Assembly (NCBI GenBank): GCA_023212695.1
Contig: JALCCG010000038.1
Coordinates: 49,868 to 113,867 of the forward strand
Reading direction: 5' to 3'
Origin: Sporisorium sorghi
Taxonomy: Eukaryota; Basidiomycota; Ustilaginomycetes; Ustilaginales; Ustilaginaceae
Length of the DNA stretch: 64,000 nt
Shown here: positions 18,816 to 27,659 of the stretch, in pieces
Layout: each line of letters begins with the position of its first letter
Numbering within the stretch: position 1 is the stretch's first letter
Program-made: the position numbers and the translations under genes
The notes under the pieces: model-generated
Database searches by the model: none
Told to the model about the DNA's origin: nothing
What the model saw: only the letters and a program-made list of their open reading frames with translations

Positions 18816-21338
18816 TTACTGTCCTCCTCTTCCTCCCGCTTCCTCCTGCTTCGCCCCCTCAGCCTCGCTAAGCACAACAGACCCCCTCTCCCCCCTCGCC
18901 AGCAACCGCAACCAGTCATCACCCACCTCGGACTTCAATGCCTCGATGCGCCTTCGGAACGCGTCTGCGCCTCCGCCGCCTACGCTGGTCTCCTTGCCCG
19001 TTGCTGGTGCTGGGGCAGCGGAGAGGTCCGGGTCGTACAGGCTTGTGGTGACGCGCGATCTTCTTGCGAGTGCTGCTGCTGCTGAGCCGCGTGGTCGCGC
19101 GGTGCGTTGCTCGTTCTCCTGTGCTGGGGCTGCATCGTGAGAGGGAAACAGGTCGGAGGTCAACGGTGCGCGCGCTGCTGAGTTGCGTCCTAGTGTGCTT
19201 GAGTCCACCGCGTGGCGGCGCGATGTGAACGTTTTTGTCTTTACCTCTCCTGTCTCGTTTGAAGTGAGTCCAGGTGGGAGCGCGAATAGCATCGCGCCGT
19301 GTGCGCCTGCCTCGGCGACCGATTTGCCCTTCTCAGCAGACTGCGCGCCGCTCCCATCCTGAGAAGTCTCCGTCGTCGAGTCTCCACCCCCCATCGCTCC
19401 ACTGCGATCGCCCGCCAACGCCGCATGCTTGATGCGATCCGACTCGGTCAGCGTGCGTTGGCGCGGTGGCTTCTGCGGCAATGTGTCGAGCTGCACCACG
19501 CGCTGATTCCTCCGTTTCGCCGCTGCGCTATTCCCACCACCACCGCCCGGAATACGCGTGCGCGAAGCAGAGCGCGATCTTGCTTCACTGCCGCCTGCGT
19601 TGTCGCTTCCCGGTGCGTGCAGCAACTCGCTCCTGCCGCGCGCACTGTCCGTTTTTGCTGGACGAGGCGCTGCACGATGGCGCACGTTCTTGACCACCAT
19701 AGCGCCGCCGCGGCTAGAAGTGGCGACGTCCTTCGCGAGCTGCGCTTCGTCCTCCTCCTCCTCCTCCGCCTTCTTCTTCCCCCCATCCCCCGTCGCCCCA
19801 CTCGCCACCTTCCCCGCCGCATCCGGCACCCGCTCCGCCACCCGCTGCCGCTCCCAAAACCCCGCCGCCTCCCCATCCAGCACCACACCGCCTCTCCCCT
19901 CCATCGCAAACTCCACCAAACACTCCACCCTCCAATCCACCAGCTCCTCCACCAACGGATTGCCGCCCACCCACACTTCCCTAATCCCCTTCAACGGCGC
20001 CAACCGCCCCACCTCGCCCGCCTCGTATATCGCATTCCCCCGCAAATCCACCCGCTCGAGCGTGTACAGCCGCTCGAGCCCACACAGGCTCTCGAGCCGG
20101 TTCTTGGCGAGGTTGAGCACGCGGATTGCGGGCAGCGCGTCGTAGATGCCGAGCACCGAGTCGATGAGGTTGTCTGCGATGTTGAGCGAGGTCAGCGCGG
20201 GGAGGTGCGAGAGGGAGGGTGGGACGACGTTGAGCAGGTTTGAGGAGAGGTCGAGGTTCGTGAGGCCAGAGAGACAGAGCAACGGCTCGACTGGGACGAA
20301 CGTGAGGTTGTTCGAGGAGAGGTTGAGGTAGCGAAGAAAGTGCCAGGCCAGCGAGGGCAGGTCTGGTGGTAGTGTCGGAATCGTTTCCTCGATCGCTGTG
20401 CTTGTCGTAGCTGCAGCTGCCTCTGCTGCTGATGGTGTTTCCGTCACATCGTCTTCCACATCGGTATTCGAAGCAGAAAGCTCTTCCGCCTCACCCTCCG
20501 TCTCCACCACAACCCGCCTCACCCGCCCCAGATCCACCCTCTCACCCCTTCTCCGCCTCACATCAAGCACCACCAGATCCACCAACACATCCGTAACATC
20601 CTCCACGCCGCTCTTCCTACACGTCAAGCTCCGCAGCTGTACACACACCTTATCCCAACCCAGTAACGTCCTCGGGTCCACGTCGTCCAGCTCGAGCACC
20701 TGCAGGTTCTTAAACACGTCCAGCGGCACGGCCGACTGTCCCGGGCAATCCTCGAAGTCCTGTATAAGCTTGCGTGCGGGCACAGGTCCGAGGCGCACGC
20801 TCGGCACCTTGGTGAAGCACGAATAGATGTACTTGACATCTCGTGACGGGTCGGGTTTGCTGCTGGTTCCGAACCACGAGAGCGACGAGCTGACGGACGA
20901 CGAGACGACGCTCATGCGGCTGCGCATCGAGCTCATCGACATGGTGTCGTCGCGCCGGTTGTCCGGGGTGGACGCGGCGACGAAGGAAAAGTACGATGTT
21001 GGGCGCGCGGCGATGGGTACTTTGGTGTCGAGCGATCCGACCGGCAGGCCGAGCGCTTCGAAGCGGATGAGCAGGTAGTACAGGTTGTGCGGGTTCTGGC
21101 GGAGGAGCATGGGGCGCGGAGCGGGCGAGGCGGATGTCGTGGCGGTGAGGGCGCTGGCCGTGCCGAGCGTGACGACGTTCCAGAACGTGGATGAGAGCGT
21201 GGAAGGCGGTGGTGCGCCGCGAGCTGCGTTGCGCTTGGCTGCGTTGGTCGAAGCGGCGAGATCACCCAGCTTGGCTTCGTGGACGCGTAGCCACCTGGCA
21301 TACTCGCCGATCCACTGGTCGCCTGGTATTGAGTCCAT
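18816..21338 (-). CDS. Leucine-rich-repeat protein (STK11IP/nischarin-like fungal family)
   Basis: 840 residues, single exon, ATG at 21338. A conserved N-terminal region (FKNLQVLELDDVDPRTLLGW, LRSLTCRKSGVEDVTD) precedes five to six LRRs (about 330-500): HFLRYLNLSSNNLTFVP, LTNLDLSSNLLNVVP, LTSLNIADNLIDSV, IRVLNLAKNRLESL and LERVDLRGNAIYEAG. An LRR-cap-like segment follows, then about 330 residues of low-complexity, charged sequence. The pattern fits an uncharacterised fungal LRR family related to human STK11-interacting protein and a fission-yeast LRR protein. Molecular function is unknown; LRR arcs usually bind a protein partner. There is no signal peptide or membrane segment. It diverges from the EF-Ts gene, with 541 bp between. 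Confidence 0.8.
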   Translation of the reverse strand: MDSIPGDQWIGEYARWLRVHEAKLGDLAASTNAAKRNAARGAPPPSTLSSTFWNVVTLGTASALTATTSASPAPRPMLLRQNPHNLYYLLIRFEALGLPVGSLDTKVPIAARPTSYFSFVAASTPDNRRDDTMSMSSMRSRMSVVSSSVSSSLSWFGTSSKPDPSRDVKYIYSCFTKVPSVRLGPVPARKLIQDFEDCPGQSAVPLDVFKNLQVLELDDVDPRTLLGWDKVCVQLRSLTCRKSGVEDVTDVLVDLVVLDVRRRRGERVDLGRVRRVVVETEGEAEELSASNTDVEDDVTETPSAAEAAAATTSTAIEETIPTLPPDLPSLAWHFLRYLNLSSNNLTFVPVEPLLCLSGLTNLDLSSNLLNVVPPSLSHLPALTSLNIADNLIDSVLGIYDALPAIRVLNLAKNRLESLCGLERLYTLERVDLRGNAIYEAGEVGRLAPLKGIREVWVGGNPLVEELVDWRVECLVEFAMEGRGGVVLDGEAAGFWERQRVAERVPDAAGKVASGATGDGGKKKAEEEEEDEAQLAKDVATSSRGGAMVVKNVRHRAAPRPAKTDSARGRSELLHAPGSDNAGGSEARSRSASRTRIPGGGGGNSAAAKRRNQRVVQLDTLPQKPPRQRTLTESDRIKHAALAGDRSGAMGGGDSTTETSQDGSGAQSAEKGKSVAEAGAHGAMLFALPPGLTSNETGEVKTKTFTSRRHAVDSSTLGRNSAARAPLTSDLFPSHDAAPAQENEQRTARPRGSAAAALARRSRVTTSLYDPDLSAAPAPATGKETSVGGGGADAFRRRIEALKSEVGDDWLRLLARGERGSVVLSEAEGAKQEEAGGRGGQ

Positions 21339-21879
21339 GGTCGAGAGGGGCAGCTGCCAACTTCAACCGAATCGAGCTTTAGTGAGAGGGCGGTGTTGGA
21401 TGTGCGCAGAAAATGCCAGCTGCGTGAATCAGTGAGACCATTTGAAGCGGAGAAGTGGGCGGATGCTGCTCGAAGAAACGCGTGTTGGCGGTGATCGTCT
21501 GCTTTCGAGTCTCTCTCTACTTGCTGCGTATCCGGAACGATGATGATGGTGGTGATGATGATGAAGGTGACAGATCGAAGCGACGCTAGCCATCTGGAGC
21601 GAAAAGGGTCAAAGCGTCGAGCTGGACGCGACTCTCGGGCCGTTGTCTGACCGAGCTTGTGAGACTGAGATCTTCAGGGTCTCTTTTGTGCGTCTGCATC
21701 GACCGCATCAGGAAGCCTGGATCCGAAGCTATCGGGTAACAGGAGCATCACCAATCGGGCAGATTTCATCATCATCAAAGACCATTTCTTCTCAAAAAAA
21801 GCGATGCGAACAAGACGACCTCGATGACGGCCGTGCATACTTCTCGACTACTCCATCATCACCATCAGCAAGCCACAGA
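21339..21879. promoter_or_regulatory. Divergent promoter region of the LRR and EF-Ts genes
   Basis: 541 bp between divergent ATGs. It contains an imperfect GAT/GGT trinucleotide repeat near 21540-21570. The EF-Ts reading frame is open upstream from about 21643 but has no ATG before 21880, so that part is taken as leader. No gene is seen. Confidence 0.45.
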
Positions 21880-23229
21880 ATGATGTCGAGCACATCCACC
21901 GTCCTGCGCAGTGTGCGCCTGGCCGCTCGCGCCAGCACCCGCGCTTTGCCCTCCTCATCATCCCTCGCACGTTCGTTCTCCCACACCGCCCTCGCCGCCG
22001 TCGACCCCAAGAAGCCCTCGATCAAAGCCATCGCCGAGCTGCGCAAGCTGGTCCCCGGCACGAGCATGCTCAAGGCCAAAGAAGCGCTGCTCGCCTCCCG
22101 GCCCGCCAACGCGTCGGACGACGACTCGATCCCGCTGGCGCTCGAGTGGCTCGAAGCCGACCGCAAGCGTTCCGGTGCCAAGAAAGCGGACAAGGTGGCA
22201 TCGCGACAGGCGCGCGAAGGCGTCGTCGCGGTCACCGTGCTCGCCGATGGCCTGCCAAGCGCGGTTGAGCTGCGCGGCGAGCTCAAACCTGAAGCTCAAA
22301 CCGCCGGGATCGGCGCGACCAGCGCAGCGTCCGGCGGTATGGTGGAAGTCAACTGCGAGACGGATTTCGTCGCCAAGAACGAGGTATTTGCGCAACTGGT
22401 AAAGGACATCGTGCACACGGTCGCGCTGTTCCCCACGCTCACGACGGAAACAGCGTCGCAAGGAGGCTTCGTCGATGTGCCAGTGGACCAGTTGCTGGCG
22501 TTCCCGCTGCTGCCCAGCTCGCCTGCCGCCGCGACAGGCTCCAGCGTCGCACCCAAAACCGTCGGCGCTGCGATCATCGACGTCGTCTCCCGCCTGGGCG
22601 AGAAGATCTCGATCGCGCGCGCCGCTGCCATCCGCCCGCCCACCGTGCCCTCGCCAGACGCCCCGCGCAGGTCCGCAGCGGGAACCGCACGTGGGGGGTC
22701 CATCGTCGACCTGGCTTCTGCGTTCGCACACGGCGGCTCGGCCGGCTTCGCTGCCGTCAAGGACGCGGCTAGGCCCGGATACGTGCTGACCAGCGGCAAA
22801 GTTGCTTCGCTGCTGCTGACGCAGTTTGCCAGCCCGGCGCTGCCGGATGCACTCTCTGCGGCGGACGGCGCGCTCCAGACCAGCGTACGTGCGCTCACCC
22901 GCAGCCTGGCACGACAGGTCGCCGGCCTCGAGACCAAGTCGATCACCGCCACCGCCACCGCACCGTCGCAGTCGGACGCAGAGGTGAGCAGCGCGCTCTA
23001 CAACCAGCCCTTCATGATGCTCTTGCCTGCAGCCGCCCCAACCGCCGAGAGCAGCGCTCAGCCGGTACAGGACGTCTTGCAAGCGTGGGCCAGCCACAAC
23101 AAGCTCGACGGCGACAATGTGGTCCAAGTCACCGACATGCATCGATGGGAGCTCGGCGAGACTGCCGCACCGGTCGTGACAGGCGAAGGGTTCGCTGACG
23201 AGGTGCGCAAAGCTGCCGGCCTCGCCTGA
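21880..23229 (+). CDS. TSF1: Mitochondrial translation elongation factor EF-Ts
   Basis: About 449 residues from the tandem ATG ATG at 21880/21883. The first 35 residues (RSVRLAARASTRALPSSSS) form a classic Arg/Ser/Ala mitochondrial presequence. The mature part begins with a UBA-like segment (KAIAELRKLVPGTSMLKAKEAL), a variant of the bacterial LRxxTGAGMMDCKKAL motif. It then carries the EF-Ts hallmark VEVNCETDFVAKNEVF (about 70 residues further on) and two diverged dimerisation-type subdomains with Ala-rich linkers. It recycles EF-Tu-GDP in mitochondrial protein synthesis. It converges on POT1, with 151 bp between stops. The longer open frame beginning near 21643 lacks an ATG and reads as unlikely protein, so the start at 21880 was chosen. 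Confidence 0.92.
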   Translation: MMSSTSTVLRSVRLAARASTRALPSSSSLARSFSHTALAAVDPKKPSIKAIAELRKLVPGTSMLKAKEALLASRPANASDDDSIPLALEWLEADRKRSGAKKADKVASRQAREGVVAVTVLADGLPSAVELRGELKPEAQTAGIGATSAASGGMVEVNCETDFVAKNEVFAQLVKDIVHTVALFPTLTTETASQGGFVDVPVDQLLAFPLLPSSPAAATGSSVAPKTVGAAIIDVVSRLGEKISIARAAAIRPPTVPSPDAPRRSAAGTARGGSIVDLASAFAHGGSAGFAAVKDAARPGYVLTSGKVASLLLTQFASPALPDALSAADGALQTSVRALTRSLARQVAGLETKSITATATAPSQSDAEVSSALYNQPFMMLLPAAAPTAESSAQPVQDVLQAWASHNKLDGDNVVQVTDMHRWELGETAAPVVTGEGFADEVRKAAGLA

Positions 23230-23380
23230 GGCGCTCCTCGCACTCTGTATAAGTTTCTTCATCAGCTCGCATTGTATAACAAAGCACGCTTTCCTCCAAT
23301 AGACGTCTCACTCACCTCTCCTTCCCACTCAGGCTGCCACAGATAGCAGCACAAGGAACGATTGCATAAAAAGCTTCCCA

Positions 23381-26300
23381 TCAGAGCAGGTCGAGCAGTT
23401 CGAGCGGGTTATACAAACAATTGAGCTCCTGAAGCGCTGCAAACCTGCGCACGGCGCCGCCCGACTCCTGGGACCAATACGAGTGGACGGCGAGCACCTG
23501 TTCCGCATCCATGTCGTACTCGTCTGGATGCAGCAGACGGTGGTGGAACCGCTTCAAAGTCTTGACGCTCGGCCGTTCGCCATTGTAGAGCGCCTTGGCA
23601 TCCACGCACGGCAGCAGCGCCCCAGCCGCGCGTCCATGGAACAGCAGCGGGATGGTCGTCTTTTTGATGCTCGTCTCTGCCGTAGCACTGCCGCCCTGCG
23701 TCCTTTGCTGCTGCTGCTGCTGCTTGCGCGCGACAAATTCGGCATCCACCTCTTCGAGCATCATGGCAAAGCGGAAACAGTACGACAGCGACTTGCCCTC
23801 CTCGTCGCTGCACTTGATGCAGAAGCGCTGGTCGAGTGGGAGAAGCCGCTTGCACGCCTTGCACTCGGCACGCCCCCACTGCTCCACCTTGGCCGGCTTG
23901 GTCAAGATGATGCGCGCCTTCACTTTGTACATGCCGGGGCAGAGCGAGGTGGTCGGTAGTTCGGCGAGTGCGGTGAGTGGGATGGATGCCGGAGCATTGC
24001 ATTTGATCAATGGCCGACGCTCCTCGACAGCGGCACCGGGCGGCCCCATGAGCGCGTTGGGTTTGAGGTCGGGTGTTTCGACGAGGGACGGGTCCTGAGC
24101 AGCACGATTGCTGTTATTGGCATGGCTGCTGGTGCCTAAGGGTGACGACCTTGTGGGCCCTGCTTTCGACGGCGAAGCCTCCTGTGCAGCGCGGATCTGT
24201 CGTTGAGCAGGGGTGGGAAAGGGTGGCTGTGTTGACGAGGCTGGACTTGCCTCGACGATGGTTCTGGCTCGAGCGGAGGGGACACTGAAGCCCGTCGTCG
24301 TCGTTGTCGTGGTCGTCGTTTCAAGCGCAGCTGGCCTTGGATGCGGCGCGACCGGCGTTGCAGGTATGTCGACATTGTTGGCAACTGCAACAGCATCAGT
24401 CACCGCCGAAACGGCATCCTGAACATCATTCAAACCTTGCTGTGCCGGATGGGTCTGCTGCGCTGGCTGACTGGCACTTGGTCCCTGCTGCGAAGCCTGT
24501 TCATGATCTCGCTCGAGACGTTCCGCAAACGCCTCTTGCTCCGCTATCTGAAGCGTCTCCATGAACCGCGCGCGTCGCTTCTCGAGGTCAATGCGTGCCT
24601 CGTCTGTTGACTTGAGCTTGCGAATCTTGATGCCATTGTCGGTGCTGCTGCCGAGACCACCGGTGAGCAGACCAAGCGGGTTGAGCTTGGGGCGAACGTT
24701 CTGGATGCGGATGATGTCTCCAGTCTGCAAACCCTCAGCGATGGTGGCATGGCTGTCCCAGAGACTGATCTGGAAAACGTGACCCCATCCATCCGAGTCG
24801 TCGGGATAGGGGATATGGCTCTCGAGTGGGAGGTACTTGTCGTTGCCTCGATAGAAGAGGGTATGGTTGGTGTAGTCAGTGACGTAGAGGTCGGGAGCGA
24901 GCGCGTGGGTGTAGACCTTGACGACTTCGACGACGGTGTCGAAAAAGACGTTTTCGCCCACTTGCTTGAGCTTGAGCATGGGGCGAGAGGATCTTGTCAT
25001 GACGTTGGCGTCGACGCCTTGGAGCTCAGAGAACCAGTTGGCCATGTCGCGAAAGTGCTCCATCTCGTCTGGGCTGCATTGGGGCGGGTTGTTGGATGTC
25101 AGCGGAAAGTGGGACGAGGCGCGAACGTCGCCGGAAACGGGGTCGTAGGTGGCCCAGGTCCAGTTGGCGGTGGATTTGCCGACGGCTTGAGGCTTGTTGG
25201 AGAACATTTGGATCTGGACGTTGCGGACGGCGATGATGTGGCCTGGAGCCAAGTTTTGCGGGATGCGCTCGGACTGCTGTGCAAAGAGCATGAGGGTGCT
25301 GGAGCGCATGAGCTCTTTGGCATATCCCGTGCCGGAGAGGCAGGATGCGTCGGCCATGGTGATCTTGATGCTGAGATCGCGTGTTCCGCTGGAGGAGCGG
25401 CGAGGGTCACCTGCTGCCATGACAACGCCGATGAAGCTGGCACGCTCGCCGTCACGGAGCATGGACATGGGGGTATAGAGGCAGTTGCCCATTCGACGTG
25501 GCTTGACATTGGGTGCATTGTGACGAGGCTGCTGCGGCTGTGATGGTTGTTGTGGTGCAGCTGCAGCCGTCGAGGTTTGTCTGGATACTGCTCTGCCTGG
25601 TCGTGGAGAAGGTGTCGACGAGGGAGAAGCGGCATGCGGTTCGCTCTTGACGATGTTTGCAGTATTATGCGGAGCCGCCAAGTGTGTGGAGGAGTGTGTA
25701 GTTGCGGGTGCGTTGGGCTGAGCAGCTTGGTAGTCTGTCGGAGCAGGCGTGGCAAACCAGTCGCTGAGTTGACTAGGAGGCGAGGGCTCGGGGTGAGGTT
25801 GAGGGATGGCAGCAGGCGGTAAAGGAGCGACCGAGCTCGTTACGATGGATTGATGGTTCGCGGGTGCTGATACTGTGCGGGCTGGCTGTGTAGTTGCTGT
25901 TGTTGTTGGCGCGAATGCAGCGGGAGTGGCGAGCTGCTCGATCCAGATAGCTGAAGTTGGAGCGGTAGGATCGGCGGAAGGAGGCTGTGGTGACATTTTG
26001 AGTACTCCCTTTTCTTGATTGAACATGGCTCTCGGCAGCGATGCAGACGGGGCAGCATTGAGTTCGGCCGCAAAGCCCGAGAGATAGACGATGGCGGGCG
26101 GGCCAAGACGGTGTAGGAAGGAAAGAGGCTCGGACACTTTGCGTGCGAGCTCGCCTTGGAAGGTGACCGAGAGGCTTGAGTGTTGGGATGGATCGTTGGG
26201 ATGGAAGCAGCTGAGCTCGGCCGTTAATGCATTTGTGGCATTGCTCGTTCGAATCAGATGACCACCGATACAGACAGCAGCGCCTCTGCCATGGCCTACG

Positions 26301-26551
26301 CTCTCGATCCAGCGTTCCAAGCCTACGAGCTTGCCGAGACGATCCTCTTCTGCTTCTGCGAGCCAGCGTGGTCGCTTGTTGTTGCTCGTAGTAGAGATGG
26401 CGGTGCTGTCGATGCTGCTGTGGGGAGCCATGTTGAATGGAGCAGATGCTGCTGCTGTTGAGGTGCTTGCGATCTGAGGTGGTGGTGGTTGCTGAGCAGG
26501 ATCGCCAGCCTCGGAAGCCTCCCGCTTAGGTCCCTTTCGCTTGCGTGGCAT
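23381..26551 (-). CDS. POT1: Pot1 telomeric single-strand DNA-binding protein with a large N-terminal extension
   Basis: About 1056 residues from the ATG at 26551 (MPRKRKGPKRE, a basic nuclear-localisation-like start). The frame is open further upstream through a GT repeat, but that would read as His-Thr dipeptides and is taken as leader. OB1, the Telo_bind domain, lies at about 354-500 (CLYTPMSMLRDGERASFIGVV). OB2 follows at about 520-660 (ENVFFDTVVEVVKVYTHALAP; SLWDSHATIAEGLQTGD). The C-terminal third (about 860-1056) has two CxxC pairs (CKAC, CIKC), the zinc-binding pattern of the POT1 OB3 region that contacts Tpp1/TPP1. Residues about 60-200 (AVCIGGHLIRTSN, PAIVYLSGFAAEL) look like another beta-rich, OB-like domain; an extra N-terminal OB fold has been described for Ustilago maydis Pot1. 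The protein caps telomere G-strands. Confidence 0.9.
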   Translation of the reverse strand: MPRKRKGPKREASEAGDPAQQPPPPQIASTSTAAASAPFNMAPHSSIDSTAISTTSNNKRPRWLAEAEEDRLGKLVGLERWIESVGHGRGAAVCIGGHLIRTSNATNALTAELSCFHPNDPSQHSSLSVTFQGELARKVSEPLSFLHRLGPPAIVYLSGFAAELNAAPSASLPRAMFNQEKGVLKMSPQPPSADPTAPTSAIWIEQLATPAAFAPTTTATTQPARTVSAPANHQSIVTSSVAPLPPAAIPQPHPEPSPPSQLSDWFATPAPTDYQAAQPNAPATTHSSTHLAAPHNTANIVKSEPHAASPSSTPSPRPGRAVSRQTSTAAAAPQQPSQPQQPRHNAPNVKPRRMGNCLYTPMSMLRDGERASFIGVVMAAGDPRRSSSGTRDLSIKITMADASCLSGTGYAKELMRSSTLMLFAQQSERIPQNLAPGHIIAVRNVQIQMFSNKPQAVGKSTANWTWATYDPVSGDVRASSHFPLTSNNPPQCSPDEMEHFRDMANWFSELQGVDANVMTRSSRPMLKLKQVGENVFFDTVVEVVKVYTHALAPDLYVTDYTNHTLFYRGNDKYLPLESHIPYPDDSDGWGHVFQISLWDSHATIAEGLQTGDIIRIQNVRPKLNPLGLLTGGLGSSTDNGIKIRKLKSTDEARIDLEKRRARFMETLQIAEQEAFAERLERDHEQASQQGPSASQPAQQTHPAQQGLNDVQDAVSAVTDAVAVANNVDIPATPVAPHPRPAALETTTTTTTTTGFSVPSARARTIVEASPASSTQPPFPTPAQRQIRAAQEASPSKAGPTRSSPLGTSSHANNSNRAAQDPSLVETPDLKPNALMGPPGAAVEERRPLIKCNAPASIPLTALAELPTTSLCPGMYKVKARIILTKPAKVEQWGRAECKACKRLLPLDQRFCIKCSDEEGKSLSYCFRFAMMLEEVDAEFVARKQQQQQQRTQGGSATAETSIKKTTIPLLFHGRAAGALLPCVDAKALYNGERPSVKTLKRFHHRLLHPDEYDMDAEQVLAVHSYWSQESGGAVRRFAALQELNCLYNPLELLDLL

Positions 26552-26719
26552 TGTGTGAGTCAGCGGGTGTGTGTGTGTGTGTGTGTGAGAGTGCAGAAGA
26601 GCAGGAAGAGAGGAGCAAGACAAGAGCCCAAACGCAGTCGGGTGAAGTTATCGGCACTGATTTCGAAGCCTTATCGTTACAAAGGGAAGGGTCCTCAAGA
26701 GACCAACACGCACGCAGCC

Positions 26720-26750
<31 letters not shown>

Positions 26751-27659
26751 CTGAGCCTCTCAGCCTCGCGATTTTTCCCCCCAAGATGTCAGATTTGCAA
26801 CATGGTGTTGGACTGTTCACGCGACGCGTTGATTGGAAGAAGACAGCGCAAAGCGACAGCACGATCGCGTAAAGTGCGTCTGTCAACAAAAAGTTTGCCC
26901 GACTTTGTTGCCAACCTGCGTGGCACGGACAACGCTTGCTGGCTCAACACCTTCGTATATCTTACAACGATGTATCCGAGGCTTGTTTGAACCTCTTCTT
27001 GTGTGTGTTGCTGTGCGTTTGACCAGGTCCAATTCGGCGACAAAAGCAGACGGGCACCTTCAGTCGACCTTACACGTTCCAAGACTCTTTTGCTTGAGAG
27101 AGCAACGATTTCATCATCGAAATTCCAACAAGAAAGAGGACCCTGAATCGCCGCCGTTCAGAGCAAAGCAAAGAAGCGGAGAGAGCTTCCCGCTCTCTAT
27201 GGCTCGTTCGCTCACTCGCTCGAGGAACGCAGCAACAGCGGAAGCCACACCCTCAGCAGCGCTCGGACGGCACCGATAGTCACCAATTTCGACTCGGAAA
27301 GCCAAGCAGCAGCAGCGACAAGCAACAGACAACGCCTTACGCCAGTGTTTTTCTCGCTCTTGCGCTTCGGAGGTTCCGGTCGTGGGTCTGACTGAGCAGC
27401 AACTGCAATCAAGAGTGCGCAGCAGCAGAGATGAGCAGCTCGTGACATCGCCTGGAATTTCTTTCCGCCTGTCAAATCGAGAGCGCTGAGTCCGCCCTTC
27501 CGTCCGTCTATGAAAGCGTAACACGCTGCGCGCTTTGTGATTCTTTTGTGTGTGTTGTCGGTCAGCTCAGCTCACTCATTCCTTCCTTCCTTCCTTCCGA
27601 CCTTCACCAACATTGCCTCTACCTTTCTCTGTCTATCTCTTCCTCTTTCTTTCGTCGCC
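26552..27659. promoter_or_regulatory. Divergent promoter region of POT1 and the zf-4CXXC_R1 gene
   Basis: 1.1 kb between divergent ATGs. It contains a (GT)11 microsatellite at 26567-26588, only 15 bp upstream of the POT1 ATG, a 29-bp poly(A) tract at 26720-26748 and a TTCC tandem repeat near 27580-27600 in the leader of the rightward gene. The small ORFs here show no recognisable features. Confidence 0.45.
26720..26748. repeat. 29-bp poly(A) tract upstream of POT1
   Basis: Uninterrupted A run about 170 bp upstream of the POT1 ATG (poly(T) on the POT1 strand). Such tracts can exclude nucleosomes in promoters; length is prone to sequencing error. Confidence 0.85.

Noticed and set aside
26567..26623. 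His-Thr repeat as the N-terminus of POT1
   Set aside because: It is the translation of a GT microsatellite and lacks an ATG; the ATG at 26551 starts a basic, nuclear-type N-terminus.
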